Position numbers and translations under genes: made by a program. The notes beneath the pieces were generated by a model, which was given only the letters and a program-made list of their open reading frames with translations, did not search any database and was not told the DNA's origin. A DNA stretch of 64,000 nucleotides, from positions 1,348,072,323 through 1,348,136,322 of the forward strand of contig NC_090444.1 of the NCBI RefSeq assembly GCF_031143425.1, read 5' to 3'. Shown piece by piece: positions 13,084 through 24,480 of this stretch (position 1 is the first letter of the stretch; the number at the start of each line of letters is the position of its first letter). Origin of the DNA: Pleurodeles waltl. Its lineage: Eukaryota; Chordata; Amphibia; Caudata; Salamandridae.

Positions 13084-13530
13084 TGGGATCTCCTTTTACT
13101 GTAAATTAAATGTTCTTTAAGAAAAAAGTTCCATTGTATATGTGACTGTGTGAGGGAGTTCTGTCTGCCGACAGTTACTCACTGACTGGTGGAGAACAGA
13201 ACAATGTTGAGTTTGTGCACTTAAGTAAACACAGGATTATCTTGCAAGGCTTCAAGAATTCTTTATTTACAACATAAGCAGGCAGTTTAGTGTCAGCGAC
13301 TGTGACATTGCCTCAAGCTCGACATGGTTACTACAAACCTACCATTGGACAAATTCACAAGCATCAGCTAAGTGTTTTTTACCTAAACTGCTTCATTTGA
13401 GAGGAGTGCTCATGGTGGCAGTGGGTGGATATGCAACTTAATGCTTCATTTTAATATGTTTGGTTTTAGTTTTCTGCTTAACTGGTTTTGGTGCGTTGAA
13501 CAAAGCGTGTTCACATTGGAATTTAATGGC
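13084..13530 (+). repeat. Gypsy-associated LTR-like sequence, copy 1
   Basis: The stretch from 13091 to about 13265 is homologous to 34072-34250: shared 'tccttttact', 'ttccattgta', 'gtgactg', 'ggtggag' and 'caggattatcttgcaa'. In the second location it follows the tail of a Gypsy-like pol and a purine-rich tract, so it is probably LTR. Here it lies just upstream of a Gypsy RT fragment. The right boundary is not defined. Confidence 0.45.
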
Positions 13531-13839
13531 TAGTGAGTGGCTATACATGCAGAGAGACGAGTGCTAGTACCTTTAGCCATGGCAATATACGCTGATTGGA
13601 GTATGGGTAGACACGTAGGCAGGCAACCACCTGTATCTTTCTCGCTGAGTCAGTTCGAGCAGAGGCAAACGCGTGCTGCACTAAGCCGCATTGTACGGAG
13701 CACAGGAGATGCAAGCGGTTCTCAACTATTCTCACTTTCAGGTATAACTTGTTGTAATGGAAATGTCTTCAATAACTCTCACGTACTGGTGTGTAAAGTA
13801 GGTCTCTTGCTTCAATTTGAATCACATTTGACAAATTCA

Positions 13840-13960
13840 GCTTCATTATCGGTCCAAGTCTGTGATGTTCTTCATTGCAATGGAAAGCACTTATCAATTC
13901 ACCAGGATGTCATTTGGTTTATCGCCAGTGGCAAGTGTCTTCCAAAGGACGATGAGTGAA
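13840..13960 (+). pseudogene. Gypsy (Ty3-type) reverse transcriptase fragment, left half
   Basis: In the frame that includes 'atggaaagcacttat' the DNA encodes the stretch just before the RT active site of Gypsy elements, with recognisable TYQFTRMSFGL and SVFQRTM. The reading runs into the GTGAA target duplication at 13956-13960 and resumes without loss at 17214, giving the YDDILV active-site block there. The 140 codon frame at 13537-13959 is a different frame and not the real reading. Confidence 0.8.
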
Positions 13961-16900
13961 TGTAGGAAAGTACCATCTTGCCTGGTATGTTACCCCAATA
14001 TTTCACTGTATATATGATGTTTTAGTCTATGTGTCACTGGGACCCTGCCAGTGTATCTCTACAGGGAATGTACTATACAGTGGAACATAGACCTGGGAGT
14101 ACCCACTCCAGTGCAGATGGACTCTCCAGATATTTCCACTTAAACAATGAAGACTCATCAGGTCATGGCTAGTCTTATTGTCCTTTGTTTGTGGGGGGGG
14201 GGGATGTGTAGGAAAGTACCATCTTGCCTGGCATGTTACCCCCATATTTCACTGTATATATGTTGTTTTAGTCTATGTGTCACTGGGACCCTGCCAGGCA
14301 GGGTTCCAGTGCTCATAAGTATGTGCCCTGTATGTGTTCCCTGTGTGATGCCTAACTGTCTCACTGAGGCTCTGCTAACCAGAACCTCAGTGGTTATGCT
14401 CTCTCTGCTTTCCAAATTTCTCACTAACAGGCTAGTGACTAAATTTACCAATTCACATTGGCATACTGGTACACCCATATAATTCCCTAGTATATGGTAC
14501 TGAGGTACCCAGGGTATTGGGATTCTATGAGATCCCTACGGGCTGCAGCATTTCTTTTGCCACCCATAGGGAGCTCTGACAATTCTTACACAGGCCTGCC
14601 AGTGCAGCCTGAGTGAAATAACGTCCACGTTATTTCACAGCCATTTACCACTGCACTTAAGTAACTTATAAGTCACCTATATGTCTAACCTTCACCTGGT
14701 GAAGGTTGGGTGCAAAGTTACTTAGTGTATGGGCACCCTGGCACTAGCCAAGGTGCCCCCACATTGTTCAGGGCAAATTCCCCGACTTTGTGAGTGCGGG
14801 GACACAATTACACGCGTGCACTGTACATAGGTCACTACCTATGTACAGCGTCACAATGGTAACTCCGAACATGGCCATGTAACATGTCTAAGATCATGGA
14901 ATTGTCACCCCAATGCCATTCTGGCATTGGGGGGACAATTCCATGACCCCCCGGGTCTCTAGCACAGAACCCGGGTACTGCCAAACTGTCTTTCCGGGGT
15001 CTCCACTGCAGCTGCTGCTGCTGCTGCCAACCCCTCAGACAGGTTTCTGCCCTCCTGGGGTCCAGGCAGCCCTGGCCCAGGAAGGCAGAACAAAGGACTT
15101 CCTCTGAGAGAGGGTCTAACACCCTCTCCCTTTGGAAATAGGTGTGAAGGCTGGGGAGGAGTAGCCTTCCCCAGCCTCTGGAAATGCTTTGATGGGCACA
15201 GATGGTGCCCATCTCTGCATAAGCCAGTCTACACCAGTTCAGGGATCCCCCAGCCCAGCTCTGGTGCGAACTGGACAAAGGAAAGGGGAGTGACCACTCC
15301 CCTGGCCTGCACCTCCCAGGGGAGGTGCCCAGAGCTCCTCCAGTGTGTCCCAGACCTCTGCCATCTTGGAAACAGAGGTGTCTGTGGCACACTGGACTGC
15401 TCTGAGTGGCCAGTGCCAGCAGGTGACGTCAGAGGCTCCTTCTGATAGGCTCTTACCTCTCTTTGTAGCCAATCCTCCTTCCTAGGTAGCCAAACCTCCT
15501 TTTCTGGCTACTTAGGGTCTCTGCTTTGGGGATCTCACCAGATAACGAATGCAAGAGCTCACCAGAGTTCCTCTGCATCTCCCTCTTCACCTTCTGCCAA
15601 AGGATCGACCGCTGACTGCTCAGGACGCCTGCAAAACAGCAACAAAGTAGCAAGACGACTACTAGCAACCTTGTATCGCTTCATCCTGCCGGCTTTCTTG
15701 ACTGTTTGCAGGGGGTGCATGCTCTGGGGGTAGCCTGCCTCCTCTCTGCACCAGGAGCTCTGAATAAATCTCCTGTGGGTCGACGGAATCTTCCCCCTGC
15801 AACCGCAGGCACCAAAAGACTGCATCACTGGTCCGCTGGGTCCCCTCTCAGCACGACAAGCGTGGTCCCTGGAACTCAGCACCTCTCTCCAAGTGACTCC
15901 CACAGTCCAGTGACTCTTCAGTCCAAGTTTGGTGGTGGTAAGTCCTTGCCTCCCCACGCTAGACTGCATTGCTGGGTACCACGTGATTTGCAGCTGCTCC
16001 GGCTCCTGTGCACTCTTCCAGGAGTTCCTTCATGCACAGCCAAGCCTGGGTCCCCGACACTCCTTCCTGAAGTGCACAACCTTCAGAGTTGTCCTCTGGC
16101 GTCGTGGGACTCCCTTTTGTGACTTCGGGTGGACTCCGGTTCACTTTTCTTCCAAGTGCCTGTTCAGGTACTTCTGCGGGTGCTGCCTGCTTCTGTGAGG
16201 GCTCCCTGAGTTGCTGGGCGCCCACTCTGTCTCCTCCTCCAAGTGGCGACATCCTGGTCCCTCCTGGGCCACAGCAGCACCCAAAAACCTCTACAGCGAC
16301 CCTTGCAGCTAGCAAGGCTTGTTAGCGGTCTTTCTGCGTGGGAACACCTCTGCAAGCTTCATCGCGACGTGGGACATCCATCCTCCAAAGGAGAAGTTCC
16401 TAGTCCTCTTCTTTCATGCAGAACTCCGAGCTTCTTCCAACAGGTGGCAGCTTCCTTGCACCCTCAGCTGGCATTTCCTGGGCTCCTGCCCACTCTCGAC
16501 ACTGTTGCGACTATTGGACTTGATCCCCTTGTCTTACAGGTACTCAGGTCCGGAAATCCACTGTTGTTGCATTGCTGGTGTTTGTTCTTCCTGCAGAATC
16601 CCCCCCATCACGACTTCTGTGCTCTCTGGGGGTAGTAGGTGCACTTTACACCTACCTTTCAGGGTCTTGGGGTGGGCTATTTTTCTAACCCTCACTGTTT
16701 ACTTACAGTCCCAGTGACCCTCTACAAGCTCACATAGGTTTGGGGTCCATTCGTGGTTCGCATTCCACTTTTGGAGTATATGGTTTGTGTTGCCCCTATA
16801 CCTATGTGCTCCTATTTCAATCTACTGTATCTTTACACTGCTTGCATTACTTTTCTTGCTATTACCTGCATAATTTTTCTTTGTGTACATATATCTTGTG

Positions 16901-17213
16901 TATATAACTTATCCTCATACTGAGGGTACTCACTGATATACTTTTGGCATATTGTTATAAAAATAAAGTACCTTTTATTTTTAGTACTTCTGTGTATTGT
17001 GTTTTCTTATGATATTGTCCACATGACACCAGTGGTATCGTAGGAGCTTTACATGTCTCCTAGTTCAGCCTTAGCTGCTTTGCCATAGCTACCTTCTATC
17101 AGCCTAAGCTGCTAGAAACACCTCTTCTACACTAATAAGGGATAACTGGACCTGGCACAAGGTGTAAGTACCTCTGGTACCCACTACAAGCCAGGCCAGC
17201 CTCCTACAGTGAA
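13956..17213 (+). mobile_element. LTR retroelement with a 3.0-kb LTR, internally deleted, inside a Gypsy RT gene
   Basis: The element is bounded by GTGAA target duplications (13956-13960 and 17209-17213). It contains the first ~92 bp of its 5' LTR (13961-14052), then ~154 bp that ends in a G-rich tract ('gggggggatg') like a polypurine tract, then a full LTR (14207-17208). The LTR starts TGTAGGAAAGTACC and ends CAGCCTCCTACA. An AATAAA lies at 16962. The same LTR occurs solo at 47957-58815. Nearly the whole coding interior and most of the 5' LTR have been lost, apparently in one deletion. Open frames inside (for example 14835-15392 minus) are not conserved as proteins between the two copies. 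Confidence 0.8.
14207..17208 (+). repeat. Complete 3' LTR (~3.0 kb)
   Basis: It runs TG...CA, with a match along its length to the solo copy at 47957-58815 (retroviral insertion removed). It contains a perfect 26-bp palindrome at 14613-14638 (12-bp arms, 'gtgaaataacgt') and a longer hairpin at 14895-14945. A 'ggagtatatggtt' lies near 16770 and an AATAAA at 16962. A 3-kb LTR is unusually long. The family is not named here. Confidence 0.75.
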
Positions 17214-17865
17214 GAGTTCAAAGGCTTGAACAACATCCTTTATTTTTATGACGACATTTTGGTGTTGTGTAGATTGTGTGGATTGTGTGGAAAGTCACAA
17301 TAGTGCCTTGAAAGAGACCTTAGCTAGAATAGCAGTCGGGTTTAACTTGCAGGAAAGAAAAATATGTATTGTTGGTGAATTAAGTTTAATACTTAAGCAC
17401 ACTCTGTCTGCTGAGGGTGGTAAGCCAAAGAAAGATTAATAAACTTGGCACCAATGCCTCAAAATAAGGCTCAAATGCGATCTTTCCTTGGGTTAATAGA
17501 AAACTGTTCTATGTTTGCCAGGAATTTCGCAAATAAATCTGAATGCTTAAAGGTTTTAATGGGAAAGGACCTCAATTTCACTTGGGGTGAGACACAACAA
17601 AAAGGTTTTTACAGTATCAAAGAGGAGGTGTGTAAAGTAGATTTCTTGGTTTCTTTTGATACAAAATTAAAGACTTTTGAATGTTGATGCCAGTGCCTTT
17701 GGTATAGGGGAAGTTTTGTCACAGATATAGTGCTGTCCTGAAAAGACTGTTGCTTCTGCCTTACGTTCCCTGACCACAACAGAACAACATTATTCTGTGA
17801 TTGAGAGGAAGGCAGCTGCATGGAAGTTGGAATATTTCATGACATATGTGGGGGGCTGTCAGATT
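17214..17865 (+). pseudogene. Gypsy (Ty3-type) RT/RNase H fragment, right half
   Basis: Directly after the target duplication the frame reads EEFKGLNNILYFYDDILV, the RT active-site block. It continues through a frame break (a 10-base duplication 'attgtgtgg' near 17273) to FLGLIENCSMFARNFANKS (17490-17550) and to a stretch typical of the RT/RNase H connection (FTWGETQQKGF) and the start of RNase H (DASAFGIGEVLSQ, about 17685-17725). There are several stops and frame shifts, so it is dead. Confidence 0.75.
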
Positions 17866-17995
17866 TTATTGTAAAACCCGGAGGCTGACATTCTGCATAG
17901 ACTCCTTTATTTCTAGTACTCCAACAGCCACTTTAAAGAATATAGAACACTGAAAACAAGACAATGAAAGACCAGAACCTCCAGCCATATTCCTT
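17866..17995 (-). repeat. DIRS terminal fragment
   Basis: The reverse complement matches the loop and arm of the DIRS terminal foldback at 28300-28440: 'gtgttctatattctttaaag', 'tgctgga.tagtggct' and 'agcctc..tgt.tt..aataaaatc'. It is therefore a detached end of the same DIRS family, in the opposite orientation. Confidence 0.55.
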
Positions 17996-18693
17996 GTATG
18001 CTGCTTTTTCATGCAGGTAAGTACCTTGTGCATGGTTTGAAAGAATATATCTGGTGTAGACAGAATTGATTGAATGTTTAAACAAGTCTAGAAATAGATG
18101 GGTTGAGAAACTTTCACTAAAATGTAAATATGCCATAGATGGTATCTGTTTGGAATTGGTATTGTTTTAGGTTTGTGATTTTCCTCTTAAACATAGCTTT
18201 AAGACATTAATGTTGTAGATTTCATATGCCAAAGTTGTGATTAGTACTTTTGACAACAGTTAGTAGGTTACTTATCATCTTAGTTAAGCTTTATTGTTAA
18301 ATTTGTAAAAGCGTTTTCACTCGGGACACAGCTCAAGCTAAGCTCTTGTATCTGTAGCAACAGTGGCTGCGTGCGGCAGGTGCATATGCTGTTTCCCTCG
18401 TAAGGCCCGTGTTTGGGGTGCGGCTCAAGCTCTTGTGTCCGTAGCTACGTGCGGATTGTGCATGTGCTGTTTCCTTTGTGAGACCCGCATGGTGAGGCAT
18501 CCTTGAGGGAGCGCATCAGAAGGTCTAGTGCGAGGTACAGCGTCTTTCAGGCACTTCCACACATAGGAGGCAGCGCCATACGCACAGCTGTAAGCTTTAA
18601 GGGAGATAGAAGTAGGACTAATCGACCTGTGTGCGCATGATGTCACAACGAAGGTTGGCCATTTTACAAGATTGGGCCACAGTAACCTTTCAG
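17996..18693. other. Non-coding DNA with a two-unit ~95 bp tandem repeat
   Basis: At 18326-18495 two units share 'ctcaagctcttgt.tc.gtagc', 'gcatatgctgtttcc' and 'gacccgcatg'-like ends. No gene is seen. A 99 codon minus-strand frame over it has no features. Confidence 0.45.
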
Positions 18694-21582
18694 TTAACCC
18701 TTTCACTGCTGGGCCACACCCCACCCGCCACTGCTGAGCCCTTTTATTCGCTTAGGCCTCCATAACGTTCTGTACACATATTCTAGCCATGCAAGAGTCC
18801 TTTTTTTCCAACATCCTGGGGATGATAAAGATCTGCAGGGTTTGTGGATTCCCCTGGAGGGGACTCAGAAAATAGACAAAATATGGCCAAATTTTGAGTC
18901 TTTTGAGAAAAGTAGGGAAAAAGTGCTCGAGGTAAAAATGTCTGTTTTATCCCCCTTAAAATGGCATCCACGATTGTTTTTCTAGCTTTCAGGAACATGC
19001 GGGACTAATCAAAAAAACATTTGTACCACAGTTTGAGCATTTTTCTAAGAGGTAGCCTATCTCCTTTATTTTTTGTGCTCTCAACCTACTTCCAGTAGGT
19101 GGAAACCAGTGTAAAACCCATGGGCGATCCAGAAAAGCTATAGATTTTCTGAAAAGTAGGCAAAATTCCAAATTCTGCAACACGTCATAATAGTGGATCC
19201 TTCAAAGTTTTCCCAAGGAAAATAACTGTTGAATAAAAGAAATATTGAAAATGAGTAGGAAAAAATGGGCATTTGTGACAATATTTTAATTCTTTTTGTC
19301 ACAATGGCAAAATGACAAAAGCAATATACCATTACGTCTGCTAGACCCTTCTGGTTGCGGGGACATGTAGGGTTTGTAGGTTCTCCAAGAAAACAACTGA
19401 TCTGCACCATACATTGGTTTATATTGAGTACCAAATATAGACCGATTTTCAGCAAAATAGGCAGAGCGAAAAATTGAAACTCATGTTTTTCTGAAATGGG
19501 CAAAAGATAGCGTTTAAGAGCAATGGTTATTTCTACATCTCTGATCTAATTTTGTGGGTACCCATCCTTGCGTATAATTTGGAGGGTATTTTTCAAAATG
19601 TAATCTTTCTTATACACTGGCTTATATTTGAAACGCACAAATGCAAGAATTCCAATGGGTAATAACAAATGTTCTACTATTCTACGCTCCCACAAGTCTC
19701 CCAAAAAAAAAAAAATGGTACTTCATTTGTGTGGGTAGACCTAGTGCCCACAACAGGAAATGGCCCAAAACGCAACACTGTTGAACTGCATTTTTCCAAC
19801 AAAAACTGACCCTCTTTTCTGATGTGGGTAGCTCTATATTTGGACCTTAGCTCAGCTGGCACCTTGGAAAACCTAGGCAACGTGTACATTTTTGAAAACT
19901 AGATACCTAGGGGAATCCGGGGTGCACAGCTCTCACCGCATTTCTTTCCCAGAACCCCTTGCAAACCTCACCCTTTGACAAAAAAAAAAAACATTTTCCT
20001 CACAATTCTATGGTGGAAAGGTCTGGAATCTGTGGAGAGCCACAAACTTTCTTCCACCCCTCATTTCCCCATGTATCCCTATTAAAAATGATATCTCACT
20101 TGTGTGAGTACACTTAGTTAGTGCCTGCGACAGGAAACAGCCTGAAAGGCAACATGGCTGCAGTACATTTTTCCACAGAAAACTGACCCTCATTTTGTGA
20201 TGTGGGTAGCTCTAGATTTTCAACCCTAACTCAGCCAGCACCTAGGGAAACCTAGCCAACCTGTACATTTTTGAAACCCAGACACCTAGGGAAATCCAGG
20301 ATGGTTTGATATGTGTGGATCCCATTAGGTTTTTTTTTTTTGTTTTTTTCCCAACAATGTCCTGCAAACCTCAAAATTTGCCTGAAGTCATGCATTTTTC
20401 GTACATGTCTCTTATGGAGACTTCAAGAATTCACAGGAATCCTCAAGATTCCTACAACCCAACATTGCACCAACTGTGCCGATAGGCCCAGCCACCCAAG
20501 TGTGGCAGCGGGTTTAGTGACGCAACAGGAACTGATCAAACCAAAGACAATATCATCCCTTGCATGGAGACTTCGGTCGCCCTCGGTTGGATCTGTTCCG
20601 GTCACTGATGCGAGGTTGAGCCACACGGGGGGCAGAGTTTTCATCAGCACAGGTGGGACAATGCTGAGTGGTAGGAATTTTGTGGATATCTGTGGATTCT
20701 GGAAGTTTCCATTGTAGAAGTGTAGGGAAAATGCACGACTACAGGCAAAGCTGGAGCAGGGCATTGCGGGTATGCAAATTGTTTAGGGTGCATGTAAAAC
20801 ACACCACCCTGGACTCCCCCAGATGTCTAATTTTCAGAAGTGTCTGGGTCTGGTAGGTTTTTCCAGGTGGCAGCCTACATAAGCCCAAAAAGTGCAGCTG
20901 TTTACCATTGTAAGTTAGGCGATTATGGGAGTTAGCCAAGCTCACCTGGCCCATATGTAAAATCAACACCCAAAAAGGTCAGACGACCTCTTGCTTGCCA
21001 TTGCGATGAGGTGCGTTAGTCCGTAGGGGGAGCAGAAAGGCAGCACCCACCCTTTTTTTTTTTTTTTCTTTTCTTTTTTTTAATTATTATTATTATTATT
21101 ATTATTTAAAAAAAAAAAAATGTTATCCCTAGGGAGCGAATCAGGGGTAATTACCCAATAAGCCACCCCAGTGGGGCAGAAAGACTGTCCCCATTTTTTT
21201 TTTTAAGAAAGGGGCATGGCAATGCCACCACCCCTCATTTAATTAAAAAAAAAAAAAGAAATCTTCCCTGGTGTCTAGTGTGCATTCTGCCCCCCACCGT
21301 GGGGCAGATGGGAGGTAATAATCTCCATCTGCCCCCGGGGGGAGCGCAGAACGACTGTGCCCACTGTGGCGATCCCCAAGCTGGAATCCACTAAAGGAGG
21401 GTGCCATTAAAAAGGGAGGATTCTCTTCTTTCCATTGATACCTCTCTCTTCTGCCTAGATGCTTGGGAGACTGAGATAGCCATGCAAGCACCCTAGGCAG
21501 TGAAAGTGGGGTGAGCCAATCAGCTCATTTCACTTTTGTTTTCAGTGACGGAATCGTTCGTCCTCAGCACCGATGGGGTTAA
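18694..21582. mobile_element. Non-autonomous piggyBac-like element, copy A (2.9 kb)
   Basis: TTAA occurs at both edges (18694-18697 and 21579-21582). The ends are inverted: left CCCTTTCACTGCTG, right reverse complement CCCCATCGGTGCTG. TTAA target sites and CCCTTT..CTGC termini are known for piggyBac-family transposons in vertebrates. The interior has no transposase. It consists of worn internal repeats built around 'cacttgtgtgggtag', 'gcgacaggaaa' and 'gaaaactagacacc'. A second copy begins at 34565. Confidence 0.65.
21051..21120. repeat. Poly-T / (TTA)n / poly-A low-complexity tract
   Basis: A T run with scattered C is followed by about eight ATT units and an A run. It lies within piggyBac-like copy A. 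Confidence 0.85.
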
Positions 21583-21750
21583 AGGTGACACTGTCAACTC
21601 AAACTTCATTTTGACAGTTACAGCTAATTTCAGATTATGCTTATTAGAAGTGTTTGCCAGTGATACAGATTTAGGTTTTGAATCTTTGTTTACGCTTTTT
21701 TGAGCTTTCTTTCTTGGTTCAGTGGTGACTATAGATTATTATCACTAATG

Positions 21751-22930
21751 GATAGTACTATGTATGAGGAAAGGTTACAGAAAGAACATCAAGAGGTATT
21801 AGATGACATGCTCTTAAAGTTTATTGAGAAGATTACCTGAGAGGTCGGCATTAGGATGGATAGAAGATTGGATTCTATGCTATAGGCCAGAGGTATTTGT
21901 TATAAGGAGGACAATTTTTGGTCCCAGACAAGGCTAGTTCTCATATAGAGAAAAAAGGTAAAGTGTCCAGAAAAAGGAAGAATATTGAGGTGCGTGTCCT
22001 TCAAAATAAAAGATAAAGGTGTGTGGAGGCAGAACAAGATTCCTGTGAATGTATAGGCCAAGCTTGTGTCGAGGACACTTACGGTGGGTGTATGAAAGAC
22101 CTGTAAAAAGAAAATATTAAAAGACATGTAAACATTCAATGGTACAATGCGATTAATCCTCTGCCAGTGCAGAGGTAGAGTTAGGTTGCTTGTCTGATTT
22201 TGATTCTGAGGAACAATGTTTCGAGAAATCAAGGAAAAAGAAAGTCTTGGAAATTAATAAGGAGATGGGCACAAATATTTTGATGGATCGTTTGGGAGAA
22301 TTCGTGTTTTACCCTTTGATGATAAAGCATCCATTATCTCCAGAATGGACACCTTCTCTGCATGTGTAGAATTCTGGTTAAGGAGGGAAATACCAAAGGA
22401 AGCTAGGCTAAGAATGAAGTCAGAGTGTACTAGACCTTTTTTGACGAATAAAGTAATGGTAACTCTGGAGTTGGATGCCAAGATTTTAGTCTTAATAGGA
22501 AAAGGAGGCTGAGCTTCACGCAAGAGTCTAAACAAAGGTTTGCAAATGTGCCAAGATAAATTACAGGACGTAATAGGCCTGTTAACAAAAAAGTTTGATG
22601 TGACGGAAAAGACACATATAAATAAGGAAGGTTAGGATGTTGACGAGCTGAGATAATGGGTGCAGCATGCAGTTTGTCTATTGGGTAACGCCATCAAAGC
22701 AATTTCCGTAGAAAGCAGAAAGGGGACCTTACTTGAGAGTCAACCAAAATTCATGGACTTGGCAAACAATGAGGCAGGTCCAGCGGAAAATGGTCTTCTG
22801 TTTGGTGATGTATTCATTAAGGAAATGACTAAATTTGTGGGTGCATTTAGTTCCATACAGAAGTAACAGAGAGATATCAAGAAAGTGTTTGGTGTCCGTG
22901 TTTTTGGAAGGGATAGGCGTGTGATGGGTT
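21751..22930 (+). pseudogene. DIRS-type gag remnant
   Basis: An ATG at 21751 opens a short frame with MDSTMYEERLQKEHQEV, which ends at a stop after about 30 codons. A later open piece at 22660-22866 (QHAVCLLGNAIKAISVE, then FIKEMTKFVGAFSS) has the character of the C-terminal half of a DIRS Gag. The distance to the RT that follows and the shared orientation support one element. Many stops lie between. Confidence 0.55.
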
Positions 22931-24480
22931 GGTATCCCCGGCCGAGGTCAGGGAATCACAAGGAATTGTTTTGCTTGGGGATTTAGACCCTTATTACAGA
23001 ACCAGGGTTCAATACAATCAGGCAGCTTCTACCTTCAGAGACCGAGGTCCAGAGAAAGAGGATCTCGTTGCACCCGGGGAACAAGTAAGGTTAGACCCTT
23101 TTGTTATCACGTTAAAATTGGGCGGCAGACTTGCCCAGTTTTATCACTGTTGGGTACGGATGACAGCAGATCCTTGAGTGTTGCAAATAGTATAAGGCCA
23201 TCACATAGACTTCACTGCAGAACCGATTCAATCTCCGGTCCCAGAAAATTAAAATTTCATCAAGATTTGACAGAGTTGGTAAAAGAGGTATAGGAATTGT
23301 TGGGAAAAGCTGCAATAGAGCAAGTCCATCAGGAACTGATTGTGTTTATAAGCAATCTTTTTCTAGTGGAGAAAAAGGACAGAGGGATGCATCCAGTGAT
23401 AAATTTGAAGAGGCTCAACGATTGGGTAGCTTACCACTATTTTAAGATGGAAAGGATGCATATGTTAGGGGGCATTTTTCAGATAGGTTGACTTGATTAC
23501 ATTTCAAGGATCAAATCGGTGCAATTCAGGTGGGACGGGAAGATGTGGTAGTTTGTTGTATGTCTACCCTTTGGTCTATCATCTGCCCTGTGGTGCTTCA
23601 AGAAGGTCCTTTGGCCAGTGGTTTCTTTTCTTCGAGAGAAAGGGATACATTAAATTATTTACTTGGACGACATTTTGATAGGGGACAGGTTGAAATTGAA
23701 AGCTCATACAGATTTGGCAGTAAGGTAGTTGAAAGGTTTGGGGTGTGTGGTGAACAGGAACAAGTCAAGTTTGGAACCAAATCATGTGACTCAGTTTTTG
23801 GAATTCTTAGTAGATACAGTAAAAAGAGGAGTTAAGATTTCCAAGAGATAAATTAAAGAGGATACAGAAGAGATTCAGAGAGTTCTGGATATGGATTATA
23901 TTTCATTACGAATATTGGCTCAAGTAATAGGGTTGTTATCTTCAACTATTTCAGCTATCTTTCCTAGACGTTTGAATTATCGGCCACTTCAGAGGTTGAA
24001 GGCAGTTCATGTGAGAAGTGGGTTGAAATATGAAGAGACAAGTACACTTACCTAAGAGGCGAGGGAGGGACTTCAGTGGTGGCCGAGAAATATGGAGGCA
24101 TGAAATGGGAGAGCAATATTTGGCCACTGTCCAGATTTGATATTAGAATCAGATGCCAGGTTAGATGGTTGAGGTGCCTGTTGTTGTGTTGTGTCACCAG
24201 GAGGGTGCTGGACAGAGAAAGAAAGAAGGATGCATATAAATTGTCTGGAGTTGTTATCAGGGCCATTTGCCATGAGGTGTTCCATGAGCAACAAGGTGAG
24301 GTGTTCACTTCTGCTAAGGGTGGACAATGTCATAGCAGTGATATATGTAAACAAATTGGGAGGTCCAAAGTGAAAGGAATTGGTAGACCTGGCAAGAGAA
24401 TTTTGGAATTACTCCCTAATCAGGAATGTATCAGTGCAAGCTGAACATATTCCAGGTCGGAGCAATGTGGAAGCAGATTA
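22931..24480 (+). pseudogene. DIRS-type reverse transcriptase / RNase H remnant
   Basis: Successive frames give the DIRS RT signature in order. GGRLAQFYHCW lies near 23121 and LVEKKDRGMHPVINLKRLN near 23365-23425. A YLDDILI active site lies near 23660-23680, out of frame with its neighbours. A long stretch to about 24440 then fits the thumb and RNase H region. Stops and small frame shifts occur every 50-100 codons. The order gag, RT, recombinase on one strand and the lack of an integrase agree with DIRS. Confidence 0.7.

Noticed and set aside
13537..13959. 140 codon plus frame
   Set aside because: The Gypsy RT reading lies in a different frame over the same DNA; this frame shows no family.
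14835..15392. 185 codon minus frame in the 3-kb LTR
   Set aside because: The paralogous LTR (48597-49134) has related frames that are shifted and broken, so there is no protein conservation.
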